From RGIG1995 sp045658315 (GTDB taxonomy: Bacteria > Bacillota > Clostridia > Oscillospirales > CAG-272): 64,000 nucleotides of DNA. Position numbers and translations under genes: made by a program. Of this stretch, positions 1 to 6,856 are shown one piece after another (the first letter of the stretch is position 1; each line of letters starts with the position of its first letter). Under the pieces are notes generated by a model that was given only the letters and a program-made list of their open reading frames with translations, made no database searches and was not told the DNA's origin. The DNA is taken from contig JAZOUV010000006.1 in NCBI GenBank assembly GCA_045658315.1, forward strand, positions 28,875 to 92,874, written 5' to 3'.

Positions 1-42
1 CGAAACGACGGCATACTTTTGTCTCACGGTATTATAAAATAA
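1..42 (+). CDS. 3' end of an upstream gene, cut by the window edge
   Basis: Frame 1 is open from the first base and gives 13 residues ending GILLSHGIIK before a TAA stop at 40-42. A Shine-Dalgarno (AAAGGA) for the next gene follows at once, so the two are probably co-transcribed. Too short to identify. Confidence 0.5.
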   Translation, partial: RNDGILLSHGIIK

Positions 43-55
43 TAAAGGAACTGTT

Positions 56-541
56 ATGAGATACACACCTAAAATCAATAAAAACATTGCCACAGCAATA
101 ATTTTGTTTCTCGTTACAGCCTCTCTCGTTTTTGGAGGCTGTTCGTTTGTTATCAACAACATATCGTCAAATATATTGAAAATTGCATCGCTTCTATTCT
201 TTATGACAGCAGTATTGACAGCAACACACCTCGTTATCTGTTCATATACATATATACTTGACGATTTTGAGTTTATTATAGTACAAAAAATCGGAAAAAC
301 AGTCAAAACCGTCTGCAGACTGTACTATACAGATATCACATTAGTTCTACCCCTTAATGATGCAAAAGATAAATTAAAAGGGAGAATTCAACACAATTAC
401 CGTGTTACAATGCTTCCGCAAAAAACCTACTGTCTTTTCTATGAATTTGAAAACGAATCGGGCGTTATATTCTTTGAACCCAATGACGATTTTACGTTGC
501 TTTTAAAAAAACACCTTCAAGACGATATACTTAACGATTAA
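56..541 (+). CDS. Small two-helix membrane protein of unknown function
   Basis: A 161-residue protein that I do not recognise. Two hydrophobic stretches at about residues 12-33 and 40-64 suggest an N-terminal transmembrane hairpin, followed by a soluble part of about 95 residues rich in alternating hydrophobic strands. That arrangement resembles small PH-like (bPH/YdbT-type) membrane proteins, but this rests on shape only. The ATG follows AAAGGA with 5-6 nt spacing, 13 bases after the stop of the preceding partial gene, and the transporter gene starts 32 bases downstream, so it looks like a middle gene of an operon. Function unknown. Confidence 0.7.
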   Translation: MRYTPKINKNIATAIILFLVTASLVFGGCSFVINNISSNILKIASLLFFMTAVLTATHLVICSYTYILDDFEFIIVQKIGKTVKTVCRLYYTDITLVLPLNDAKDKLKGRIQHNYRVTMLPQKTYCLFYEFENESGVIFFEPNDDFTLLLKKHLQDDILND

Positions 542-573
542 AATATACTCTCCTGAAAGGATAACTTCTTTGT

Positions 574-1755
574 ATGAACGCACTTTTCAAACTATTTATT
601 AAAAACGCGGAAGAAACCTCCGACCCTGCCGTTAGAAATGCCTACGGTAACTTTACAGGCATATTCGGTATAATTTCAAATATTATCTTGTTTTTGGTAA
701 AAGTTTCTATCGGAATAATCACCTCCAGCATCTCGGTTACTGCCGATGCAATAAATAACCTATGCGATGCCGGCTCTTCCGTTATAACCGTTTTCGGATT
801 TAAAATTGCAGGAAAGCCCGCCGATGCGAAACACCCCTACGGTCATGCACGTATGGAGTATATTTCGGGACTTATCGTCTCCTGCCTTATTACCGCTATC
901 GGCTTTGACCTTGCGATAAACTCGGTCGAAAAAATTATCAACCCCACAGAAACCAACTATTCCGTTATCACTATTGTTATACTTTCTCTTACGGTACTCG
1001 TTAAAATATTTCAATCCATCGTTTACCGTTCTGCAGGCAAAAAAATTGCTTCCCAGGCTCTTATTGCATCGTCAACCGACAGTTTAAATGATGTTATTTC
1101 CACTGTAGTTGTAATTATCGGCAGCATCATCGGACTCACTATCGGCATAAAAATTGACGGCTGGCTCGGTTGTGCTCTTGCCATGTTTGTTATCTATTCT
1201 GGTATAAAGCTTATAATCGAAACGTCAGATCCCTTGCTCGGTGCCGCCCCCGATGAAGAGCTTGTAAACAAGCTTTCCGAAAAAATACTAAGCTATGACG
1301 GCGTTATCGGTATTCACGACCTCGTCGTACACAACTACGGCTTCGGCCGCTGTTTTGCCTCAGTTCACGCAGAGGTACCCGCAAGCACCAACATTCTTCT
1401 GAGCCACGACACAATAGATAATATAGAATTTGAAGTACTCGAACAAATGAATATCCACCTGGTTATTCATCTCGACCCTATTGAAACGGACAATTCCGCC
1501 GTTAATGACCTTAAAACGGCAATTCAAATCATATTGCAGAGTAAAGATCCCCGAATTTCCCTGCATGATTTCAGAGTAGTATTCGGAGACACTCACACCA
1601 ATCTTATCTTCGATGTCAATCTTCCCTTTGACTATAAGACAGATGACCAATTCTTCTGTTCGGAGATTACAAAAGATATAAGAAGGATCGACCCTTCTTA
1701 CAATACCGTAATAACGGTTGACCGAAACTATATGAATTCAAGAAACAAGAATTGA
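574..1755 (+). CDS. Cation diffusion facilitator family metal exporter
   Basis: A 393-residue integral membrane protein of the CDF family, which exports divalent metals in exchange for protons. The family signature HPYGHARMEY lies at residues 87-96. Metal-site motifs are visible in TM2 (N61-x3-D65) and TM5 (D169-x3-D173). That Asn/Asp-plus-Asp/Asp combination is typical of manganese-type CDFs, so Mn2+ export is my inference. The C-terminal half (about 230-390) holds a cytoplasmic dimerisation domain plus roughly 80 further residues, longer than a minimal CDF protein. A start at 574 is supported by GAAAGGA about 13 nt upstream, a little far. It follows the small membrane protein gene. Confidence 0.88.
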   Translation: MNALFKLFIKNAEETSDPAVRNAYGNFTGIFGIISNIILFLVKVSIGIITSSISVTADAINNLCDAGSSVITVFGFKIAGKPADAKHPYGHARMEYISGLIVSCLITAIGFDLAINSVEKIINPTETNYSVITIVILSLTVLVKIFQSIVYRSAGKKIASQALIASSTDSLNDVISTVVVIIGSIIGLTIGIKIDGWLGCALAMFVIYSGIKLIIETSDPLLGAAPDEELVNKLSEKILSYDGVIGIHDLVVHNYGFGRCFASVHAEVPASTNILLSHDTIDNIEFEVLEQMNIHLVIHLDPIETDNSAVNDLKTAIQIILQSKDPRISLHDFRVVFGDTHTNLIFDVNLPFDYKTDDQFFCSEITKDIRRIDPSYNTVITVDRNYMNSRNKN

Positions 1756-1765
1756 TAAAAACAAA

Positions 1766-1880
1766 ACTCCACCTCTATATACTGTACAAACAACTAAGAT
1801 GAGGAAGAATCCAAAGAGGTCTCCTCTTTGGATTCTTCATTGGTTTGTACGTAGTTATAATGACAACATAGAGGTGAAGT
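1766..1880. repeat. Nested palindromic element between convergent genes
   Basis: Three nested inverted repeats share one centre. The outer arms are CACCTCTAT (1770-1778) and ATAGAGGTG (1868-1876); the middle arms are GTACAAAC (1784-1791) and GTTTGTAC (1843-1850); the inner arms are a perfect 16-bp stem (1804-1819 with 1823-1838) around a TCT loop. There is no uridine run, so this is not a plain terminator. It lies in the 238-bp gap between convergent genes. It could be a structured RNA or a miniature palindromic element. Confidence 0.7.
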
Positions 1881-1952
1881 GCTATTTATAGATAGGTATT
1901 GTAAAAATACTGTCTACAAGTAAAACCGCACATCTATGCATTTAAACACAAT

Positions 1953-1994
1953 ATTTTTGGGCTATTGTTTGCTTTTCAAACAATAGCCCAAAAT
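1953..1994. terminator. Symmetrical hairpin after yigZ
   Basis: Perfect stem GGGCTATTGTTTG / CAAACAATAGCCC with a 5-nt loop and A/T-rich flanks (T-run on the left, A-run on the right). It directly abuts the yigZ stop codon. No U-run follows the stem on either strand, so termination is probable from position only. Confidence 0.45.
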
Positions 1995-2641
1995 CATATT
2001 TTATCAAAACGTTCACCTGTTTTTTTTGCAAATATACGCCCCGCACTTATCTCGGACAACTTAACGTTAAATTCTTCAAAAAAAGGTGTCTTTATAGCCA
2101 ATTTCAATTTAACGGTATCACTGTAGTCAATGCCGTCTTCTATAATATCAAAAAACTGACACTCATAATGTATCTTGTCGTGGTCTGCATAAGAACATTC
2201 CACCTCAAACTCCGTATAATCCGTATATGTTATTATTTGAGCGTCCTCGGCAGCCCCCTTCGCCGCCGCTGTATATGCACGCACAAGACCGCCCTTTCCC
2301 AATAATATACCGCCAAAATAACGTGTTACAACTATAACCGCGTCGGTAAATCCCGTTTTTCTTATTACGTCAAGTACAGGCATTCCCGCCGTTCCTGCAG
2401 GCTCGCCGTCATCGCTGTAACGTGTTGTGTTAGTATCCTTCAATACGTATGCATAAACATTGTGCCGTGCATCGGAATTTTTTTTCTTTATTTGATTAAT
2501 AAAATCCACGGCATCCTTTTCCTCGGTTACCCTCTTTGCATAACCGTAAAACACCGACTTGTCAATAGTTATCTCAAAAAAGCCCTCTCCGCCTAACGTC
2601 GTATAAAGCTTTTCCTTTCCGACATTGCCCTTCTCTTTCAT
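1994..2641 (-). CDS. yigZ: YigZ/IMPACT family protein
   Basis: A 215-residue protein of the YigZ/IMPACT (UPF0029) family, the usual bacterial length. The N-terminal domain carries the signature SDDGEPAGTAG at residues 76-86 and TRYFGGILLGKGGLVRAY at 106-123; a small ferredoxin-like C-terminal domain follows (about 140-210). The bacterial family is linked to translation and stress, and the eukaryotic IMPACT domain regulates Gcn2; the biochemical role here is not established. It starts 9 bp after hflX ends, so the two form a minus-strand operon with hflX first. Confidence 0.9.
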   Translation of the reverse strand: MKEKGNVGKEKLYTTLGGEGFFEITIDKSVFYGYAKRVTEEKDAVDFINQIKKKNSDARHNVYAYVLKDTNTTRYSDDGEPAGTAGMPVLDVIRKTGFTDAVIVVTRYFGGILLGKGGLVRAYTAAAKGAAEDAQIITYTDYTEFEVECSYADHDKIHYECQFFDIIEDGIDYSDTVKLKLAIKTPFFEEFNVKLSEISAGRIFAKKTGERFDKI

Positions 2642-2650
2642 ACTCTAAAC

Positions 2651-3952
2651 TCACTTTACAAGATATTTTGTAAGCATACCCTTTGTCTTCAAATCAACAG
2701 TCGCTTTGAATCTTACACCTTCCGCAAGGTATTCTGTATCAAGGATAACTGCATTTTTATATAAAACATTAACCATAGATTGCTCGTTGTGGGGAAACAA
2801 AAACACCTCGTTTGTCTTGCCGTCATTCACAAGCGATTCTATTCTTTCGATAAGCGTATCAACACCCTTGCCGGTCTTAGCTGATATAAAGAAAATGTTG
2901 TTTTCTCCGCCGTCTTGCTTAACTTTCGGCATAATATCCGTTTCAACGTCGCATTTATTATAGACGTAAAGAATAGGCTTTCCAACAGCACCAAGTTCTT
3001 CAAGAAGCCCTTCTGTTACGGCAAGCTGATTATGACACTCGGGTTCAGATGCATCTATCATTACAAGTACAGCATCGGAATAAACAACCTCTTCTAATGT
3101 GGAGCGAAATGCTTTAATAAGATGGTGTGGCAGATTTCTGATAAATCCAACGGTATCAGTAAGAAGTATCTCATTCCCCGAAGGCAGTTCATATTTTCTC
3201 GTCGTAGGATCAAGCGTTGCAAAAAGCTTATTTTCGGCAAGTATCCCCGCCCCCGTAAGATAGTTCAAAAACGTGCTCTTTCCCGCATTCGTATAGCCTG
3301 CAATGGCAATTTTAAAAAGTCCGGATTTATCTCTCTGTTTACGCTGAACGCTTCTGTTTTTTTCAAGTAATTCAAGCTCATCCTCAAGAGCATCCATACG
3401 GCGTTTTATATGACGCCTGTCACTCTCTAACTTTGACTCCCCGGGACCTCGTGTGCCAATACCGCCGCCCTGTCTTGAAAGCTGTAACCCCTTACCCGTA
3501 AGCCTCGGTGTAGTATACTTCAAAAGTGCCAATTCTACCTGCAATTTTCCCTCTCCCGTCTTTGCGTGCAAGGCAAATATATCAAGAATAAGCATACTTC
3601 TGTCCATAACAAATATGTCGCTGTCTTCGCCGTTCACCTCTTTTTCAATATTGCGTATCTGTGAGGGAGACAGCTCGGTATCAAATACAACAAGAGTTGC
3701 ATCATTGTTCTTGCAAAGCTCAGCTAACTCTTTTATCTTTCCGCTTCCAATATATGTTCCCGGATCGGGTGAAGTTTTAAACTGAGTCATGCGTGCAACA
3801 CATTCACCGCCTGCTGTTTCAAGCAATCGCTCAAGCTCGTCGAGAGAAACCTCAGCACTGTCTCTGTCATCACCGCGGAATACCGCACTTACAAGCACAG
3901 CCTTTGTTATTTCCTTGTCCTGTGTATCATTAAATATATTTAATTCAGGCAT
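2651..3952 (-). CDS. hflX: Ribosome-associated GTPase HflX
   Basis: A 433-residue HflX GTPase, a translation factor that splits stalled or hibernating 70S ribosomes. The N-terminal nucleotide-binding-like domain (about 15-205) contains the family signature GGGIGTRGPGESKLE (162-176) and a helical stretch at 176-205. The G domain follows with G1 GYTNAGKST (219-227), G3 DTVGF (266-270) and a YNKCD G4 motif near residue 337. A strong GAGGTGG lies just upstream of the ATG. It is first in the hflX-yigZ operon and is separated from rpmE by the rpmE terminator. Confidence 0.95.
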   Translation of the reverse strand: MPELNIFNDTQDKEITKAVLVSAVFRGDDRDSAEVSLDELERLLETAGGECVARMTQFKTSPDPGTYIGSGKIKELAELCKNNDATLVVFDTELSPSQIRNIEKEVNGEDSDIFVMDRSMLILDIFALHAKTGEGKLQVELALLKYTTPRLTGKGLQLSRQGGGIGTRGPGESKLESDRRHIKRRMDALEDELELLEKNRSVQRKQRDKSGLFKIAIAGYTNAGKSTFLNYLTGAGILAENKLFATLDPTTRKYELPSGNEILLTDTVGFIRNLPHHLIKAFRSTLEEVVYSDAVLVMIDASEPECHNQLAVTEGLLEELGAVGKPILYVYNKCDVETDIMPKVKQDGGENNIFFISAKTGKGVDTLIERIESLVNDGKTNEVFLFPHNEQSMVNVLYKNAVILDTEYLAEGVRFKATVDLKTKGMLTKYLVK

Positions 3953-3971
3953 TTTTCCACCTCATTTCAGC

Positions 3972-4018
3972 TAAAAAAACAAAAAGGGTAAGATGTGCGG
4001 AAAAACGACATCTTACCC
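3972..4018 (-). terminator. rpmE intrinsic terminator
   Basis: On the minus strand GGGTAAGATGT (4018-4008) pairs with ACATCTTACCC (3996-3986) and is followed by a long U-rich run (3985-3972). It closes the rpmE transcript before hflX. Confidence 0.85.
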
Positions 4019-4037
4019 GTTGTTAGTCCAAGGTCAA

Positions 4038-4241
4038 TTATTTTGCCTTGTTCAAGCGCTGTTTGAACTTGTCAACACGGCCGCCTGCATCTACGAACTT
4101 CTGCTTGCCCGTAAAGAAAGGGTGACACTTTGAACAAATTTCAACACGCATATCGCCCTTTGTGGAACGAGTCTTAACCTCTGCGCCGCATGCACATTTG
4201 ATGGTTGATTCTTTATAATCCGGCTGAATAGCTGTCTTCAT
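4038..4241 (-). CDS. rpmE: 50S ribosomal protein L31, zinc form
   Basis: A 67-residue L31, a large-subunit protein at the subunit interface. Four zinc-ligand cysteines are present (C16, C18, C36, C39), with the CSKCHPFFTGKQ signature, so this is the zinc-containing form rather than the Cys-less paralogue made under zinc limitation. The ATG follows GAGGTAAAGTGCA. It is monocistronic, with its own promoter (4282-4310) and terminator (3972-4018). Confidence 0.97.
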   Translation of the reverse strand: MKTAIQPDYKESTIKCACGAEVKTRSTKGDMRVEICSKCHPFFTGKQKFVDAGGRVDKFKQRLNKAK

Positions 4242-4281
4242 TGCACTTTACCTCTTTTCAGTTTTTTACATATTGCATTGT

Positions 4282-4310
4282 ATTATAACACATGTATTTT
4301 GATTTTTCAA
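4282..4310 (-). promoter_or_regulatory. rpmE promoter
   Basis: Minus-strand TTGAAA (4310-4305), 17-nt spacer, TATAAT (4287-4282), about 40 nt upstream of rpmE. Confidence 0.8.
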
Positions 4311-4360
4311 GAGTAATCCAATATTTTTTCCAAAAAAATGTTAATTTTTTTTAAAGCCTG

Positions 4361-4389
4361 TTCAACAGTTGCCCATTTTAGTGTATAAT
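4361..4389 (+). promoter_or_regulatory. Putative promoter of the DUF2156 gene
   Basis: TATAAT at 4384-4389 with a weak -35 (TTCAAC, 4361-4366) and a 17-nt spacer. Because it covers the upstream in-frame TTG at 4369, translation is more likely to start at ATG 4423. Confidence 0.5.
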
Positions 4390-4422
4390 ATATTGCAAAT
4401 CCACATAAAAAAGGGTACTTCT

Positions 4423-5313
4423 ATGACAAACACAATTGCTGTAAATAAAATTAATTGGAAGATAATTGACATTTCCGACCGAGATGTTTTTGAAAATACG
4501 GGCGAAAACAAAGAGGGCATCGCTATGTTCGGCTTTGCTTCCCTTTTTTTCTGGAAGGAATATTACAAAACCTCATACGCTTTTATAAACGGCAATATTG
4601 TCTGTCGCGGACTATCCGATAAGGGAAGTTGTATTTTCTATTTTCCAAGAGGTTTAAACAAAAATATTAAAGAAACAATTGATTATATTATATCCGTTTG
4701 CGATAATAATATTAAATTTTTGCCTCTGACCGAGGAGGTCACAAATAAGATTACAAAAGCATATTCCAATGCCAAAGTTTCGCTTCTTGACGGCAAGTGC
4801 GAATATGTATATAAACAAGATGACTTAGCAAACCTTGAAGGTAAAAAATATCACGCAAAACGTAACCACATTGCAAAATTTGACAAAAATTACGATTCTG
4901 AATATATAAATATAAATAGTGAAAACACTTTTCTGCTCAAGGAATGCTCGGAGCATTTGTATAATATTATTGAAAACAGCCCCAAAGACGAATATCTTGC
5001 TATAAAATGTGCTATAGAGCATTTTGAAGAACTTAAGCTCCGTGCAGGTGTACTGACGGTTGACGGCAAGTTTGTTGCGTATTCTATCGGCTCTTCCATA
5101 AATGAAGATACAGCCGATATTCACTTTGAAAAAGCAGATAGAAGTTATGACGGCAGTTACGCGAAAATAAACAACAGCTTTGCCAAGTACGCCTGGACTG
5201 ATAAAAAACTCCTCAACCGTGAGGAAGATTTGGGGATAGAAGGTCTGCGTAAAGCGAAACTTTCTTATCATCCTTGTCATCTCAACCAGATGTACTCAGT
5301 TGAATTATTTTGA
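4423..5313 (+). CDS. DUF2156 (GNAT-like) domain protein
   Basis: A 296-residue soluble protein matching the DUF2156 family, the acyltransferase-like fold that also forms the C-terminal catalytic domain of lysyl-phosphatidylglycerol synthase (MprF). Clues are the N-terminal FGFASLFFWKEYYKT region, the GKKYHAKRNHIAKF segment in the middle, and the late block with FAKYAWTDKKLLNREEDLGIEGLRKAKLSYHP. It has no membrane domain, so lipid aminoacylation of the MprF kind is not implied and the substrate is unknown. Start chosen at ATG 4423 after AAGGG; an in-frame TTG at 4369 overlaps the putative -10. Confidence 0.8.
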   Translation: MTNTIAVNKINWKIIDISDRDVFENTGENKEGIAMFGFASLFFWKEYYKTSYAFINGNIVCRGLSDKGSCIFYFPRGLNKNIKETIDYIISVCDNNIKFLPLTEEVTNKITKAYSNAKVSLLDGKCEYVYKQDDLANLEGKKYHAKRNHIAKFDKNYDSEYININSENTFLLKECSEHLYNIIENSPKDEYLAIKCAIEHFEELKLRAGVLTVDGKFVAYSIGSSINEDTADIHFEKADRSYDGSYAKINNSFAKYAWTDKKLLNREEDLGIEGLRKAKLSYHPCHLNQMYSVELF

Positions 5314-5321
5314 AAAAACTC

Positions 5322-5350
5322 TTGCTTTTTTGGGTGCATTGTGTTATAAT
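5322..5350 (+). promoter_or_regulatory. pheST promoter
   Basis: TTGCTT (5322-5327), 17-nt spacer, TATAAT (5345-5350). Transcription would begin near 5357, at the 5' edge of the T-box leader. Confidence 0.75.
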
Positions 5351-5356
5351 GCCTCA

Positions 5357-5632
5357 TATTTATAATTAAGAAACACATTGAAGAAGTTTGGCAGGTCGCA
5401 CCAAGACATATCCAGAGAGGGTTGCCATTTTCGGCTGTAAGCAACCTTGTGTCTGCGTACTTTTTGCATTTCGCTTCCGAGTGGAACAGATGAAATTTTC
5501 AGTAGTCTTTTACGGTGTAAGGCTCCGTTACCTGCCTTGTAAAGTGTTTGCTTTATTTAGCATAAATAAAGGTGGTACCGCGGAAAACTCACGTCTTTCG
5601 TCCTTTTGATAAAAGGATGAAAGACTTTTTTT
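5357..5632 (+). promoter_or_regulatory. T-box riboswitch controlling pheST
   Basis: The canonical T-box AAGGTGGTACCGCGG is at 5569-5583, preceded by Stem I features: CCAGAGAGG, a GGTTGC/GCAACC stem enclosing GGCTG, and a probable specifier codon TTC (Phe) at 5498-5500 directly before AGTAG. A stem ACGG...CCGT follows. The terminator is 5593-5625 plus U-run. Uncharged tRNA-Phe would stabilise the antiterminator and turn on pheST, which agrees with the TTC specifier. The specifier assignment comes from motif order only. Confidence 0.92.
5593..5632 (+). terminator. T-box regulated terminator
   Basis: Stem with arms 5593-5607 and 5611-5625 (one G-U pair), loop GAT, then a run of seven U. It is the alternative fold to the T-box antiterminator. 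The following 168 bp up to pheS hold only the SD (TTGGAGTG) and weak stems. Confidence 0.88.
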
Positions 5633-5800
5633 ATGGATTTTAACTCAAAAGCTTTTAAAAAAAGGGCGTCGAGGACATTGCCCTATAACCTTGTGTATTA
5701 GAGAGGCAAAGTTTTTGAGATTTTAGGAAAATTTTTCAAAAAGTTCCCAAGTAATATTCGAATAATAAAAAATATCATATAAATTTGGAGTGATTAAAAA

Positions 5801-6838
5801 ATGAAAGAAAAGTTAGAAGCGTTGCTCCGTGAAGGAGCACAAAAGATCGACTCGGCAAAAAGCGAGAGTGAGCTTCAGGAAATTAAAGGTGCACTGCTCG
5901 GCAAGCAGGGTGCCGTAACCGAACTCCTTAAAGAGATTCCTAAGCTTGACGTTGCTCTACGTCCCGAGATGGGAAAGGCCGTTAACAATGTAAAAAATTT
6001 GCTCACCGAGCACCTTGAAGGCAAGAGAGAAGAATTAAAGCTCAAAGCATCGGAAATATCACCCGACTTTGACTACACACTTCCCGGTATTGCTCCCCAA
6101 ATCGGCGGACTTCACCCAATTACCCAGATGTGTTATGACCTTAACGACGCATTTCGTTCCATGGGCTTTGAAATATTTCACGGCCCTGAAATAACAAGCG
6201 AATACTATGCTTTTGATAACCTCAACTTCCCCCCTCAGCACCCTGCAAGAGAAAGTATGGACACATATTGGCTTGAAGGTCACGACTCGGGTGAGGCTAA
6301 CGAAAAACTCTGTCTCCGCCCCCACTTGACGGGAGGCAGTGTACGCTATATGCAGACACACAAGCCACCCTATCGCTTTGTATATCCCGGCAGAGTTTAC
6401 AGAAACGAAACGACAGATGCAAGACACGAAAGAGCCTTCTTCCAGTATGAAGCTCTCATCGTTGATAAAGACCTCACCTTTACATCGGGCAAGGTTATGA
6501 TAAAGAGTATTCTGTCAAAGGTATTCGGTCAAGACGTTCCCGTAAGAATGCGTGCAGGCTTCTTCCCGTTTGTTGAACCCGGTTTTGAAATTGATATGGG
6601 TTGTCTTGTGTGTGGCGGCAAGGGTTGCAGCGTTTGTAAGCACGTAGGTTGGATAGAAATTATGCCCGGCGGCACACCTCACCCCAATGTTCTTCGTGCG
6701 GCAGGTGTTGACCCCGACGAATACACAGGCTTCTACGTAAATATCGGTCTCGACCGACTCGTTATGATGCGTTACGGTGTTGATGATGTTCGTCTGTTCC
6801 ACGGTACAGACCTCAGATTCCTTAACCAGTTCCGCTAA
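5801..6838 (+). CDS. pheS: Phenylalanyl-tRNA synthetase alpha subunit
   Basis: A 345-residue alpha chain of the (alpha-beta)2 PheRS that charges tRNA-Phe. An N-terminal coiled-coil arm (about 1-85) precedes the class II catalytic core. Motif 2 is seen in RNETTDARHERAFFQYEALIVDK (around 200-223), the GFFPFVEPGFEIDMGC strand block near 255-270, and motif 3 as GLDRLVMMRYGVDDVRLF near the C-terminus. A four-cysteine knuckle (CLVCGGKGCSVCKHVGW) lies between them. GGAGTG precedes the ATG. Expression is controlled by the phenylalanine T-box; pheT follows 18 bp downstream. Confidence 0.97.
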   Translation: MKEKLEALLREGAQKIDSAKSESELQEIKGALLGKQGAVTELLKEIPKLDVALRPEMGKAVNNVKNLLTEHLEGKREELKLKASEISPDFDYTLPGIAPQIGGLHPITQMCYDLNDAFRSMGFEIFHGPEITSEYYAFDNLNFPPQHPARESMDTYWLEGHDSGEANEKLCLRPHLTGGSVRYMQTHKPPYRFVYPGRVYRNETTDARHERAFFQYEALIVDKDLTFTSGKVMIKSILSKVFGQDVPVRMRAGFFPFVEPGFEIDMGCLVCGGKGCSVCKHVGWIEIMPGGTPHPNVLRAAGVDPDEYTGFYVNIGLDRLVMMRYGVDDVRLFHGTDLRFLNQFR

Positions 6839-6856
6839 TTCAGGAGGGTAAACATT

